A DNA stretch of 64,000 bases from Armatimonadota bacterium (GTDB taxonomy: Bacteria; Armatimonadota; Fimbriimonadia; Fimbriimonadales; Fimbriimonadaceae), in contig JACRPN010000009.1 of assembly GCA_016223145.1 (NCBI GenBank), positions 124,001 through 188,000 of the forward strand, read 5' to 3'. Both the position numbers and the translations under genes were made by a program. Shown one piece after another: positions 35,364-44,800 of this stretch (position 1 is the stretch's first letter; the number at the start of each line of letters is the position of its first letter). The notes below the pieces were generated by a model. The model saw nothing but the letters and a program-made list of their open reading frames with translations. It made no database searches and was not told the origin of the DNA.

Positions 35364-36623
35364 ATGTCCGCCGTCGCGCCCAGCCGCACCCTCCTCGAAG
35401 AAGTCACCGCCATCCGTCATGAGATTCACAGGCATCCGGAGCTCGCCTATGAGGAGTTCCACACCAGCGAAGTGGTTCAGCGTGAGCTGAAAGCGGCGGG
35501 GGTCGAGTTCGTTGCTGGTTTGGCGGGTGGGACGGGGGTTTTGGGTTGGTTGCCGGCGACGGTGGAGGGTGGCCAGGTTGCCAGGTCATCAGGTTCTCAG
35601 GTTACGGACTCCGAACACCTGAACACCCGATCACCTGAACACCCATTCCCCAGGACCATCGCGTTACGCGCGGACATGGACGCGCTTCCCATCCACGAGA
35701 CGACCGGAAAGGACTACGCCAGCACTATTCCCGGCAAGATGCACGCCTGCGGGCACGATGGGCACACCTCGATTCTCCTTGGGGTTGCGAAAACCCTTGC
35801 GGCGATGGACGAGAGACCCAACAACGTGCTTCTGCTCTTTCAGCCTGCCGAAGAGGGAGGCGCGGGCGGCAAGCGCATGGTCGAGGACGGAGCGCTTTCC
35901 GGAAAAGTGATCGGGACGAAGGCCGACCGGATCTTTGGGCTTCACGGATGGACAACGCTTCCGCTTGGCAAGGTGGCGACCCGCGTCGGTCCCATGATGG
36001 CGGCGACCGATAATTTCGACATCACCATTCGAGGTCAAGGAGGCCATGCGGCCGCGCCCCACACCGGTATCGACCCCATCGTCTGCGCGGCGCACGTGGT
36101 GGTCGCCCTCCAAGGCATTGCCTCGCGGAACATCGACCCCTTTGACTCCATTGTGATCACGGTTGGCCAGATCGATGGCGGTACCGCGACGAACATCATC
36201 CCCCACACCGCTTCCATCAAGGGAACGGTGCGCACGCTGTTGCCGGAAACCCGCAAGCTGGCTGAGCGCCGACTCAAACAAGTTGCAACAGGGGTCGCCG
36301 AAGCCCACAACGCCAAGGCAGAGATTGTCTGGATGCCTGGCTATCCCTGCACCAGCAACTCGGCCGAAGCGGTCGCGGACTTCATGGAGGCTGCGACGCG
36401 CGCGTTGGGAGCCGAAGCGGTGAGCGACCAGGGGCTTCCCACGATGGGTGGCGAGGACTTCAGCTACTACGGTTCCGAGTGCCCTGCCTGCTTCTTCCAG
36501 CTTGGCGTGATCCCCCCTGGGCAAGAATCCGTGCCAGGAGTTCATACCCCCGAGTTCGATTTCAACGACGACGCCATCGAGATCGGAATCAAGGTGTTCG
36601 TCGAACTGGCGACGGCGTATTAA
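35364..36623 (+). CDS. M20 family amidohydrolase (hippurate hydrolase-like)
   Basis: The product is 419 residues. MHACGHDGHTSILLG (Cys129, His131) and FQPAEEGGAGGKRM carry the metal ligands of the M20D amidohydrolases, which remove acyl groups from amino acids or conjugates. TPEFDFNDDAI is the conserved end. Residues about 69-97 are an insertion encoded by octamer repeats, between the first beta-strand region (GVLGWLPA) and IALRADMDALPI, which are adjacent in normal members. TAAAGT 6 nt before the ATG suggests leaderless expression. The substrate is not fixed. Confidence 0.9.
   Translation: MSAVAPSRTLLEEVTAIRHEIHRHPELAYEEFHTSEVVQRELKAAGVEFVAGLAGGTGVLGWLPATVEGGQVARSSGSQVTDSEHLNTRSPEHPFPRTIALRADMDALPIHETTGKDYASTIPGKMHACGHDGHTSILLGVAKTLAAMDERPNNVLLLFQPAEEGGAGGKRMVEDGALSGKVIGTKADRIFGLHGWTTLPLGKVATRVGPMMAATDNFDITIRGQGGHAAAPHTGIDPIVCAAHVVVALQGIASRNIDPFDSIVITVGQIDGGTATNIIPHTASIKGTVRTLLPETRKLAERRLKQVATGVAEAHNAKAEIVWMPGYPCTSNSAEAVADFMEAATRALGAEAVSDQGLPTMGGEDFSYYGSECPACFFQLGVIPPGQESVPGVHTPEFDFNDDAIEIGIKVFVELATAY
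35571..35646. repeat. octamer repeat block inside the M20 gene
   Basis: Four units ending CAGGT (35571-35602) are followed by four units of the ACACCTGA type (35615-35646). The two halves are partly complementary (AGGT versus ACCT), so they can fold into a hairpin. The block is in frame and adds about 29 residues. Confidence 0.85.
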
Positions 36624-36624
36624 G

Positions 36625-36669
36625 AAAGACAACGCCGCTCCGGCTCAAAGCCGGAGCGGCGTTGTCTTT
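36625..36669. terminator. bidirectional terminator between the M20 and PEP-CTERM genes
   Basis: A perfect 21-bp stem (36625-36645 with 36649-36669) has a 3-nt loop, with AAAGAC on one side and GTCTTT on the other. It sits 2 bp after the M20 stop and serves both converging genes. Confidence 0.88.
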
Positions 36670-36680
36670 CCGAAAAGGAA

Positions 36681-37373
36681 TCAGCGTCGCTTGCGAAGGA
36701 GCATCAGGGCGCCAATGCCCAGGGCGGCCAGGGTCGCCGGCTCGGGAACGGTGCCGTCGTAGTTCACGTCGTCCACGCCAATGTAGTTCGAGTTGGCCCC
36801 GAAGAAGCCGCCATTGTGAACGTAGTAGCGAAGGGCGAACCTCCCGTCGGTCGGGGCATTGAGCCCGGATACCGTCGCGGAGTACTGGGTCCAAGTCTCC
36901 GGATAGCCGGAGGCCGCTTCGCTAGAGTTGACGTCGACCAGCAAGGTGGAGAAGTCCCCCACACCCTCGGCGCCCGAACCCACGTTTGAGCTGGCGCCAT
37001 TGGTGCTCAACCTCAACTGGAGGCGATCCGGGAAGCCGGAGGCGTCGACCGTCCGGGTCCAGAACGAGAACGTGTCGCCGTTGCGAAGCGTGCGCATGGG
37101 CGTGATCAGCCAGCCGCTGAGGGTTTCTTGGCCGGTGGTTCCGCCCGTAAACTGCCAGTTGGCGCCGATGTAGGAGTCGCCTGCGCCGCTGAGGGCCGGA
37201 AAGACTGTGTCATTGCCCTGGAACCAATTGTTCTGGGCACTGTCGCTGTGGTTGATCATGTCCCAACCCATGCCGGCCAGCAGGGACACGTCGTCGAAGC
37301 CTTCGGAAAAGTCTTGCGCGATTGCGCCCGCAGAGAGCGCCGCAAGGGCGGCCCAAGCCAAAGAACGTTTCAT
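36681..37373 (-). CDS. PEP-CTERM sorted extracellular protein
   Basis: The product is 230 residues. GGAGGAAAT directly before the ATG is a strong Shine-Dalgarno. A signal peptide (MKRSLAWAALAALSAGAIAQ) precedes a beta-rich domain resembling choice-of-anchor J proteins (GWDMINHSDSAQNNWFQGN, then GDTFSFWTRTVDASGFPDRL and YIGVDDVNY). The C-terminus is a complete PEP-CTERM signal: VPEPATLAALGIGALMLLRKRR split as PEP motif (about 210-212), membrane helix and basic RKRR tail. It is the likely substrate of the exosortase at 2447-3358. Confidence 0.92.
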   Translation of the reverse strand: MKRSLAWAALAALSAGAIAQDFSEGFDDVSLLAGMGWDMINHSDSAQNNWFQGNDTVFPALSGAGDSYIGANWQFTGGTTGQETLSGWLITPMRTLRNGDTFSFWTRTVDASGFPDRLQLRLSTNGASSNVGSGAEGVGDFSTLLVDVNSSEAASGYPETWTQYSATVSGLNAPTDGRFALRYYVHNGGFFGANSNYIGVDDVNYDGTVPEPATLAALGIGALMLLRKRR

Positions 37374-37497
37374 ATTTCCTCCAAATCAAAAAGAACCCAC
37401 CCAGCCAAACCGGCCGGAAGTGCCTTCTTATAGTAGTTGAAAGTGACCCCCGTTGCAATACCAGCCGGCAATACCGCTGGGAAAGCCCGTATTTATG

Positions 37498-38424
37498 CTA
37501 GGCCGGATCGCAGCTGCGGTAAGCCTGGATCAGCGCCAACTCGCCTTCCTTGCCAGGCTTCTGGTTGCCATGCTCCATCCCCAAGACGCCCTGAAACCCC
37601 TTTGCCTTGATGTGGGCGAAGATGTTCTTGTAGTTCATTTCACCGGTGGTCGGCTCGTTGCGCCCCGGGTTGTCGCCAATCTGGAAGTAGCCGATCTCCG
37701 ACCATGCCGCATCGATATTCGGGATGATGTTCCCCTCTTGGATTTGAGCGTGATACATGTCGAACAGGATCTTGCAGGCCGGGCTGTTTACGGCGCGGCA
37801 AATCTCATAGGCCTGCGGAACGTCGGTGAGGAACAGGTTCGGGTGGTCGCGGAAGTTGAGCACCTCGATCACCATAGTCAGACCGTGCGGCTCGAATATC
37901 TCGCAAGCGCGCCTGAAGGCTTCAACCACATAGGCGGTCTGATAGCCCATGTGCCGGCGGCGGTCGCAGGTCCCCGGCACCACGGTCATCCACTTGGTGT
38001 TCATGCGCTTGGCGACGTCGACACATTCCCGACACTCGGCAAGGAACTTGTCGAGGTGCTCCTTTCGACCCGTCGTTAGGGTCGGGTTGGTCCAGTCGAT
38101 CGAGGTCGCCACGAATATCCCCATTTGAACCCCTCGGTCAGCCATGGCCTTGGCGATCCGCTCCTGATCCTTCACCGAGTAGCCCTTCATGCCGTTTTCC
38201 TCCCAGGCGCGAAAGCCCTGGTCGGCGGCGAAGTGGATCTGATCCACGGGATCGTCTCCCGCATGGTTGCGAAACATGCCGAAATGCGGCGCGAACTTCA
38301 TGGAAAACGGCTTGGATTGCATGGGGTCCCTCACGGTGCTGGAGGCGCTTGCGGTCTTGATCAGCGGCAGCGAGCTTGCCGCGAGACCAGCTTTCAGAAG
38401 CGAACGGCGGGTGGGTTTGGGCAT
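37498..38424 (-). CDS. Tat-exported hydroxypyruvate isomerase-like TIM barrel protein
   Basis: The product is 308 residues. The start MPKPTRRSLLKAGLAASSLP is a twin-arginine signal (Arg6-Arg7). The TIM barrel has Hyi/xylose-isomerase-like metal-site regions: HFAADQGFRAWEENGMKG, TMVIEVLNFRDHPNLFLTD, KILFDMYHAQIQEGN and GVLGMEHGNQ. Such enzymes isomerise keto-sugars or act as epimerases; hydroxypyruvate is only the name-giving substrate. It lies 49 bp after the Gfo/Idh/MocA gene on the same strand, and both carry Tat signals, so they probably form one exported sugar-oxidation unit. Confidence 0.87.
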   Translation of the reverse strand: MPKPTRRSLLKAGLAASSLPLIKTASASSTVRDPMQSKPFSMKFAPHFGMFRNHAGDDPVDQIHFAADQGFRAWEENGMKGYSVKDQERIAKAMADRGVQMGIFVATSIDWTNPTLTTGRKEHLDKFLAECRECVDVAKRMNTKWMTVVPGTCDRRRHMGYQTAYVVEAFRRACEIFEPHGLTMVIEVLNFRDHPNLFLTDVPQAYEICRAVNSPACKILFDMYHAQIQEGNIIPNIDAAWSEIGYFQIGDNPGRNEPTTGEMNYKNIFAHIKAKGFQGVLGMEHGNQKPGKEGELALIQAYRSCDPA

Positions 38425-38473
38425 GGCGGGAAAGCGCGACGGGCGGCCCCCTGAGGCCGCCCGTGCCTGGTGA

Positions 38474-39805
38474 TCAGGCCAGCTTGGTCTTTCCGGGCAT
38501 GGCGATCGACGGAACGGCGATCGGGCCGAACTCGAAGCGCGCTGGAACGAGCTTCTCGTTCGAGTTTAAAGCCTGCTCCCAGGTCACTTCGGCGCCGGTG
38601 TAGCCGGCCATCCGGCCCATGATGGCGGTCAGAGTGGTCTCGGCGATGCGGTGCCCCTCGTTGACGTAGTCGCCGCTCTTCATGGCCTTGATCAGGTCCT
38701 TATGCTCGAGCATGTAGGGGTCCGGCTTCTTGTTCATGTCGGGGTAGCTGTAGTCGCTGCCGCCGCTCGATCCGCCCTGGCTCGGGCCCTTCGGGAAGTA
38801 GGACTTGGAAGCGCTGCCCTGACTCATCCTAATCCGACTTGCAGCGTCCGAGGTGCCTTTCGTACCGACGATCAGCTCCGAGACGCGCGAAGCCGTGTTG
38901 TCGATCTGCCGGCAAGAGCTGGTCTGAATAACCCCGTTCGCATAGGTGAACTGGGTCATGAAGTGATCGTAGATGTTGCCGAAGATCGCGTCGGTACGGA
39001 CCTGGCGGCCCGCGAGGCAGATCGCCTTCACGGGGTGCGCGTTCATCGCCCAGTTGCAGATGTCGATGTTGTGGACGTGCTGCTCGACGATGTGGTCGCC
39101 CGAGGACCAGGTGAAGTACAGCCAGTTGCGGAGCTGCCACTCCATCTCGCTCATCTGGGGAGTCTTGGCGACGCTCCAGAGGCCGCCCTGGTTCCAGTAG
39201 GAATAGAGCGCCCGGATCTCGCCGATTGCGCCATCGTGGATGCGCTTCATGATGTCGAGGTAAGCAAGATCGTGCCGGCGCTGGGTGCCGCAGACCACGT
39301 TGAGCTTCTTCTGCGTCGCCAAGTCGGAAGCGGCGAGGAACTGGCGAATACCCGGGGCATCTGTGGCGACCGGCTTTTCGGTGAATACGTGGCATCCACC
39401 CTCGATCGCCGCCGCGTAGTGGATCGGACGGGCATAGGGCGGGGTCGCGAGGATGACGTAGTCCGGCTTGGTGGCGACCACGCCTTTGTAGGCGTCCCAA
39501 CCGACAAACTCCCGGTCCTTGGTGACCTGGAAGCGCTCCTTCTCTTTGATGTTGTCCCTGAGATAGTTGCGCGAGCCGTCGAGGCGATCCTGAAACACGT
39601 CGCCGAGGGCCCAAACGACCACGCCCGGATCGGCATCGAGGCTGTTGAACATGGCGCCCGTGCCGCGGCCTCCGCAGCCGATCACGCCGACTCTGATGGT
39701 GTTCTTGGCCTGGGAGAACACGCCTGCTGGAAAGGTTAATGCTGCCGCCGTCGCCGCGCTGCGTGCCAGGACTTCGCGCCGAGACGGGCCGTTGTTTCGC
39801 GCCAT
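38474..39805 (-). CDS. Tat-exported Gfo/Idh/MocA family oxidoreductase
   Basis: The product is 443 residues. A Tat signal (SRREVLARSAATAAALTFPA) is followed by the Rossmann motif IRVGVIGCGGRGTGA. The EKPVATDAPG segment supplies the conserved Lys of the family, and HVHNIDICNWAM resembles the sugar-site His region. It should oxidise or epimerise a sugar with a tightly bound NAD(P), as in other Tat-exported members. TATGCT 6 nt before the ATG suggests leaderless expression. It is the first gene of the unit with the Hyi-like gene. Confidence 0.9.
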   Translation of the reverse strand: MARNNGPSRREVLARSAATAAALTFPAGVFSQAKNTIRVGVIGCGGRGTGAMFNSLDADPGVVVWALGDVFQDRLDGSRNYLRDNIKEKERFQVTKDREFVGWDAYKGVVATKPDYVILATPPYARPIHYAAAIEGGCHVFTEKPVATDAPGIRQFLAASDLATQKKLNVVCGTQRRHDLAYLDIMKRIHDGAIGEIRALYSYWNQGGLWSVAKTPQMSEMEWQLRNWLYFTWSSGDHIVEQHVHNIDICNWAMNAHPVKAICLAGRQVRTDAIFGNIYDHFMTQFTYANGVIQTSSCRQIDNTASRVSELIVGTKGTSDAASRIRMSQGSASKSYFPKGPSQGGSSGGSDYSYPDMNKKPDPYMLEHKDLIKAMKSGDYVNEGHRIAETTLTAIMGRMAGYTGAEVTWEQALNSNEKLVPARFEFGPIAVPSIAMPGKTKLA

Positions 39806-39910
39806 GCAGCAAGCATAGCCGGAATCGGTTTGCAGTGCAAGGGGGCGCTGAAACGACTGGAGACGGAGAGTCGCGAAAAGGGTGAGTTGAACGTGTCCGG
39901 GTTCCCGTAG

Positions 39911-39929
39911 GGCAGACTCTCCGTCTGCC
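39911..39929. repeat. 19-bp palindrome copy (GGCAGAC/GTCTGCC)
   Basis: GGCAGACTCTCCGTCTGCC has 7-bp arms. It is preceded by CCGTA and followed by TTTCC, as in the copies at 22119, 51939 and 51990. It lies in the 254-bp gap between the Gfo and SUMF1 genes, which holds no other recognisable feature. Confidence 0.8.
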
Positions 39930-40059
39930 TTTCCGCTCGAAGGCTCATTTCAACGTGAAGTCGTCCTAGTAGAGGGCGGTCTGGCGCGGGTCCGGAGTCT
40001 CTTGCCCCATCCCTTACCGCCTTTTCTGTTGCCGGAACGTGCGACGCAGAGGCTGCTCC

Positions 40060-40854
40060 TCACCCCTCGCAGACAACCCGCAAACCCACAAAGAACCCAT
40101 CCGAGAGCCACCAGCGGCTCTTGGGCATCTGAGGATCGGTCTTGTTCCAAGATCGGTCCTGGTGTGCGCGCGTGGATGGGTTCACCGTCGACCCCTTGTC
40201 CATCCAGCACCCCCCGCAGAGCACGGGCTCGCCGGTCATGTCTTTGCACCACTCGCCCGCATTGCCAAGCATGTCATAGAGGCCCCAAGCATTGGGTTTC
40301 TTCTGCTTGACCGGGTGGGTCTTCTCTTTCGCGTTGTCCGAGACCCACGCCAGGTCAGTGATCTTGCTCTCCAGCTTGTCCTTACCTGCGCGGGCGGCAT
40401 ATTCCCACTCGGCCTCCGTGGGGAGGCGGTACTTCTTGCCGGTTTTTGCGCTGAGCCAGGCGCAGAACATTTGCGCCGAGTTGAAGGTGGCGCAGAGCGC
40501 CGGATAGCCCTCATGGCCGAACCCGTGGTCCGGCGCGCCGTAGGGCTTGCTCGGCCGAGAGCGAACGATGGCCGCGGTGGTGTGCTCTTCGACAGGCACA
40601 TCGAGCTTGAACGCGTAAACGTCAAAAACGTCCCAAGTCACCTCGGTTTCCCCGATGAACAGGCCCTTGATCTCGTAGGTTCGGTCCTGGAGGGTGATCT
40701 TGCCGTCTGGGAGCGGGACCATCCGAAAGCTTGCGAGCGAGTCCGGTATCTTCTGTTCGTAGGGCGCCCGGTCTTGTGGGTTGTGCGACGGTACACCGGT
40801 CACCACGGCGCCGGCAGAAGAGGCAATGGTCAGTAAGGCAACGCTCAGCATCAT
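40060..40854 (-). CDS. exported SUMF1/formylglycine-generating-like protein
   Basis: The product is 264 residues with a signal peptide (MMLSVALLTIASSAGAVV). The FGE-sulfatase fold is shown by GLFIGETEVTWDVFDVYAF, KYRLPTEAEWEYAARAG, GLYDMLGNAGEWCKDM and FFVGLRVVCEG. True formylglycine generation needs a specific Cys pair that is not clearly present, so it may be a non-catalytic or differently acting member. No sulfatase gene is visible in the window. Its 5' end overlaps the ApbE 5' end on the other strand by 29 bp. Confidence 0.84.
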   Translation of the reverse strand: MMLSVALLTIASSAGAVVTGVPSHNPQDRAPYEQKIPDSLASFRMVPLPDGKITLQDRTYEIKGLFIGETEVTWDVFDVYAFKLDVPVEEHTTAAIVRSRPSKPYGAPDHGFGHEGYPALCATFNSAQMFCAWLSAKTGKKYRLPTEAEWEYAARAGKDKLESKITDLAWVSDNAKEKTHPVKQKKPNAWGLYDMLGNAGEWCKDMTGEPVLCGGCWMDKGSTVNPSTRAHQDRSWNKTDPQMPKSRWWLSDGFFVGLRVVCEG

Positions 40855-41815
40855 CTTGGGAGTCTCGGTTCTTGGACGCTTGGGCGGCGGCTCGGTTGCG
40901 GCTCCGAGCTCGGCTGAATCCTTCGCCCTTCGCCCTTCGCCCTTCGCCCTCGCTAGGTTCGAGTATAGCCAGATTCACATGGGAATCCGGGTGAACCTCA
41001 CCCTCTATGCCCGCTCGGAGGAGGCAGCGGAAAGGGCAGCCCGCGCCGGATTTGGCGAATTCGCACGCCTCGAACAGATCATGAGCGACTACCGCCCCGA
41101 CAGCGAACTGATGCGATTCTGCGCGAAGGCGGGGCAAGGGCCGCAGCCCATCGGAAAGGACCTGTTCCGGGTGCTTTGGCACGCCCAGGACGTGGCAAGG
41201 CTCTCGAGTGGGGCGTTCGACGTGACATGCAGCCCGGTGGTCCGGCTCTGGCGGCAGGCGCGCAAGGACGGCAAGATGCCGCCGGCCGAGGCCCTGCAAA
41301 GCGCGCTTAAGCTGGTCGGCTGGAAGAAACTCAAGCTCGATCGCCGTGCACAAACCGCGGAACTGACGGTTCCCGGCATGCTCCTGGACCTGGGAGGCGT
41401 CGCAAAGGGCGACGCCTGCGACTTCGCCTTGGCGGCCATCAAGAAGGCTGGAATTCGATCTGCCATGGTGGAGTGCGGCGGCGACATCACACTGGGTGCC
41501 GCGCCCCCTGGGAGTTGGGGTTGGCCGATCAAGATACTGGGTTCAAGCGAGCAGGTGCAGCACCTCTCCAATGTCGCCATTTCCACCTCGGGCGACGCCT
41601 ATCAGTTTGTCGAGATCGACGGCAAGCGGTATTCGCACATCTGCGATCCTCGGACCGGTTTGGGGCTCTCCAACCGCCTCCAGGCGACCGTCATCGCTAA
41701 TAGAGGGCTCCGGTCGGACCCGCTCACGAAAGTGATCTGTGTGCTGGGGCCGGGAGTTGGGCGGAGACTGGCTTGCCGCGAAGGCGCGGCCGCAGTCTTC
41801 ATTGTGACCCCCTGA
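40826..41815 (+). CDS. ApbE-like FAD:protein FMN transferase
   Basis: The product is 329 residues from the ATG at 40826. This start gives a signal peptide (MVSKATLSIILGVSVLG), and AGAAGAGG stands just upstream. The fold signatures are EYSQIHMGIRVNLTLYA, SDYRPDSELMRFC, SGAFDVTCSPVVRLW, LLDLGGVAKGDACD and YSHICDPRTGLG. ApbE proteins attach FMN to Thr/Ser of Rnf/Nqr-type subunits outside the cytoplasm. No flavinylated partner is in the window. Residues just after the signal (ESFALRPSPFALA) are encoded by a heptamer repeat. Confidence 0.87.
   Translation: MVSKATLSIILGVSVLGRLGGGSVAAPSSAESFALRPSPFALARFEYSQIHMGIRVNLTLYARSEEAAERAARAGFGEFARLEQIMSDYRPDSELMRFCAKAGQGPQPIGKDLFRVLWHAQDVARLSSGAFDVTCSPVVRLWRQARKDGKMPPAEALQSALKLVGWKKLKLDRRAQTAELTVPGMLLDLGGVAKGDACDFALAAIKKAGIRSAMVECGGDITLGAAPPGSWGWPIKILGSSEQVQHLSNVAISTSGDAYQFVEIDGKRYSHICDPRTGLGLSNRLQATVIANRGLRSDPLTKVICVLGPGVGRRLACREGAAAVFIVTP
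40920..40953. repeat. heptamer repeat (TTCGCCC) in the ApbE leader
   Basis: Four units of TTCGCCC plus a partial unit are read in frame directly after the signal peptide. The same heptamer, as GGGCGAR, occurs at 48811 and near 58272-58317. Confidence 0.85.
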
Positions 41816-41865
41816 TTCACTGCCAACTGGCGTCTGAATCGGGCGAAGCGCGAAGAAAGGTTCGG

Positions 41866-41871
41866 TATCCT
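41866..41871 (+). promoter_or_regulatory. -10 hexamer of the PSCyt1/DUF1553 gene (leaderless)
   Basis: TATCCT ends 7 nt before the ATG at 41879, with no Shine-Dalgarno between them. Confidence 0.55.
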
Positions 41872-41878
41872 CGCGTTC

Positions 41879-44800
41879 ATGTCTTCGCTTGGCAAAGCGA
41901 TCCCATTATTGTCGGCCGTCCTTGGTGGCTGGAGCCTGCTGCTTCAGCCCGCCATAGGAGGGCAAGGATCGAGCAGCAAGCAGAGGATCAGCTTTTCCAA
42001 GGACATCCTTCCCATCCTTTCGGACAAGTGCTTCCTTTGCCACGGTCCCGACCCTTCTTCGCGACAAGCAGGGCTGAGGCTCGACATCGCCGAAGGCGCC
42101 TTTGCCGAGCGTGGGACCGGTCGCTGGGCGGTCGTGCCGCGCCAACCGGGAAAGAGCCTGCTGATCCAGAAGATCAACGGCAAAGACGCTCCGATGCCGC
42201 CCCCTTACAGCGGAAAGAAGCTCACGCAAGCCGAAAGGGAACTGCTCCGACGCTGGATCGAGGAGGGCGCGGCCTACGGACGGCTTTGGTCTTTCGAGCC
42301 GCTGCCTACAAGGGTGAAGGTCCCAACGGCCGGCGCAAGATGGGCCAAGGACCCCCTCGATCGATTCGTGTTTGGCCGTCTTCAGAAGGTCGGTTTGGCC
42401 CCGAGCAGGGAAGCTCCCCGGTGGCGATGGCTCCGGCGCGCGACGTTTGACCTCACGGGTCTGCCGCCGACCGAAGAAGAGATTGACGCCTTCAACACGG
42501 ACCGACGAAAGGACGCCTATGAACGTGCCGCTGACCGCATGCTCGCCAGCCCCCATTTCGGCGAGCGCTTGGCTGTGGAGTGGCTGGATGCAGCGCGGTA
42601 CTCCGACAGTTACGGCTATCAGTCCGACCTTCTCATGCCTAGCTGGCCTTTCCGGGACTGGGTGGTCTCGGCGTTCAACGCGAACAAGCCCTACGATCAG
42701 TTTCTGACCGAACAGATCGCCGGGGATCTGCTTCCGAACGCGACGCGGGACGAGATTTTGGCAACGGCGTTCAACCGGCTTCACCGCCAATCGAACGAAG
42801 GCGGTTCGATCGCCGAGGAGTTCAAGACCGAATACGCCGTGGACCGGGTGAACACCTTTGGCACGGCGGTTCTAGGTCTGACCGTAGGCTGTGCCCGGTG
42901 CCACGACCACAAATTCGATCCCCTGACGCAGAAGGAGTACTACCAACTCTACGGGTACTTCAACAACATCAAGGAGTACGGTCTGCTGCTCAGCACCGAG
43001 ATCGTGCCCACGCCCTCGCTCTTGCTGCCGACTCAAGAGCAGGCGACGAAGCTGGCCGAAGCGAGGAAGGCGGTCGAAGTTGCGAAAAAGCGGCATGTGC
43101 TGGCTCAATGGGAAGGCGCCGGTACCGGACTACTGCAGGCCGTTAAGATCCAGTCGGTCCAGGTGCACGGAGTCTTGGGCCGATTCGAGCTGGATACTCC
43201 TGGAGACAAGTACCCGAACCTAACTGGAGGCGCAGCGGCCGCGCAGCCCTTGGGCCAAGTGGCGCTCGTGGACGGCCATCAGGGCAAAGCGGCCTTGCTG
43301 GATGGCGACAACGGGGTTGTGGTGCGCGGCCTTCCGGCACGCGAGCGATGGGAGCCTTTCTCTTGGAGCTTCTGGGTGCAGGACCCCAGACAGAAGGGGC
43401 CGGTCGTAGTTCTTCACCGCACGGGTGGCACGGACGTCGGCTTCTGTGGCTTCGACCTGATGCTCGAAGACGGGTTCCTCACGGCGCGCGTCATGCGGCA
43501 CTGGCCCGGGAACGCCGTGGCAGTTCGCTCCGAGGTCCGCGTGCCGAAGGGCGCCTGGGCCCATGTGGGCTGGAGTTGGGACGGAAGCGGCGATGCATCG
43601 GGGCTCAAGCTCTACCTGAACGGGCGCCTTGTCGCCACAGAAACGATCGTGAACAGGCTTTGGAAGAAGATCAACGCTTACGGTGATCTAGGAGGGAGCG
43701 GTGGCGATTGGTGCTTCGGGCAACGATTCCGCGATGCAGGGTTCAAGGGCGGCAAGATCGACGACGTGGTGTTCGTCGGGCGGGCGGTCTGCGAACCCGA
43801 AATGAGCGTGCTCGCGGGTGGCGACCCTGTCGAGGCCTTGTCTGGCAGACAACTCGAATACGCTGCCGCGATCGACCCGGGCTTCCAAAGCACGATGGCC
43901 GAGCTGCGGAAAGCGCAGGAGCATCTCGCCAACGTCGAAGAGCCGATTCGGGAGATTTCGGTCATGGCTGAGGCCAATCCCGAGATCCCGGCCTATCTGC
44001 TCGCCCGGGGGGCCTACGACGCGCCCAAGAACGAGAAGACCCGCGTCCGTCGCGGGGTTCCGGCCTCTCTGCCACCGCTCGGGACGAAAGGTAAGAACGA
44101 CCGGCTCGCCCTGGCGCGCTGGGCCACCCAGCCCAACCACCCTCTCACCGCGAGGGTAGCCGTCAACCGCTTCTGGCAGATGCTCTTCGGGGTCGGGCTC
44201 GTGGAGACGAGCGAGAACTTCGGCACCCAAGGCGCCCAACCCTCGAACCCGGAGCTCCTGGACTACCTGGCTCGGGAGTTTGTGGATTCTGGGTGGGACG
44301 TAAAGAAGCTCCTCCGACGAATTGTGTTGTCGGCGACCTATAGGCAGGACTCCTCACTGCTGGGTCCGGAAGCCCAACGAAAAGCCAAGAAAGCCAAGGA
44401 CCCTCAAGACCGCTTCTTCTCCCGCGGACCGAGCCGCAGGCTCAGCGCGGAGATGGTCCGTGATCTGGCGCTTTCCGCGAGCGGCCTGCTCACCGACAAG
44501 CTAGGAGGGCCGCCCGTCAACCCTTATCAGCCCGCGGGAATCTGGCAGGAGAACAACACGATGAGCCCCGGATTTGTGCAGAGCAAGGGCGCCGACCTTT
44601 ACCGGCGCAGCCTCTACACCACCTGGAAGCGCACCACCCCGGCCCCGAACATGATGCTCTTCGACGCCACCTCGCGCGAGGCGTGCACCATGCGACGGCC
44701 CGCGACGAATACGCCCCTGCAAGCCCTGGTGCTCCTAAACGACATTCAGTTCGTCGAGGCGTGCCGGGTGCTGGCGGAGCGCCTCTTGAAGTCGCCAGGT

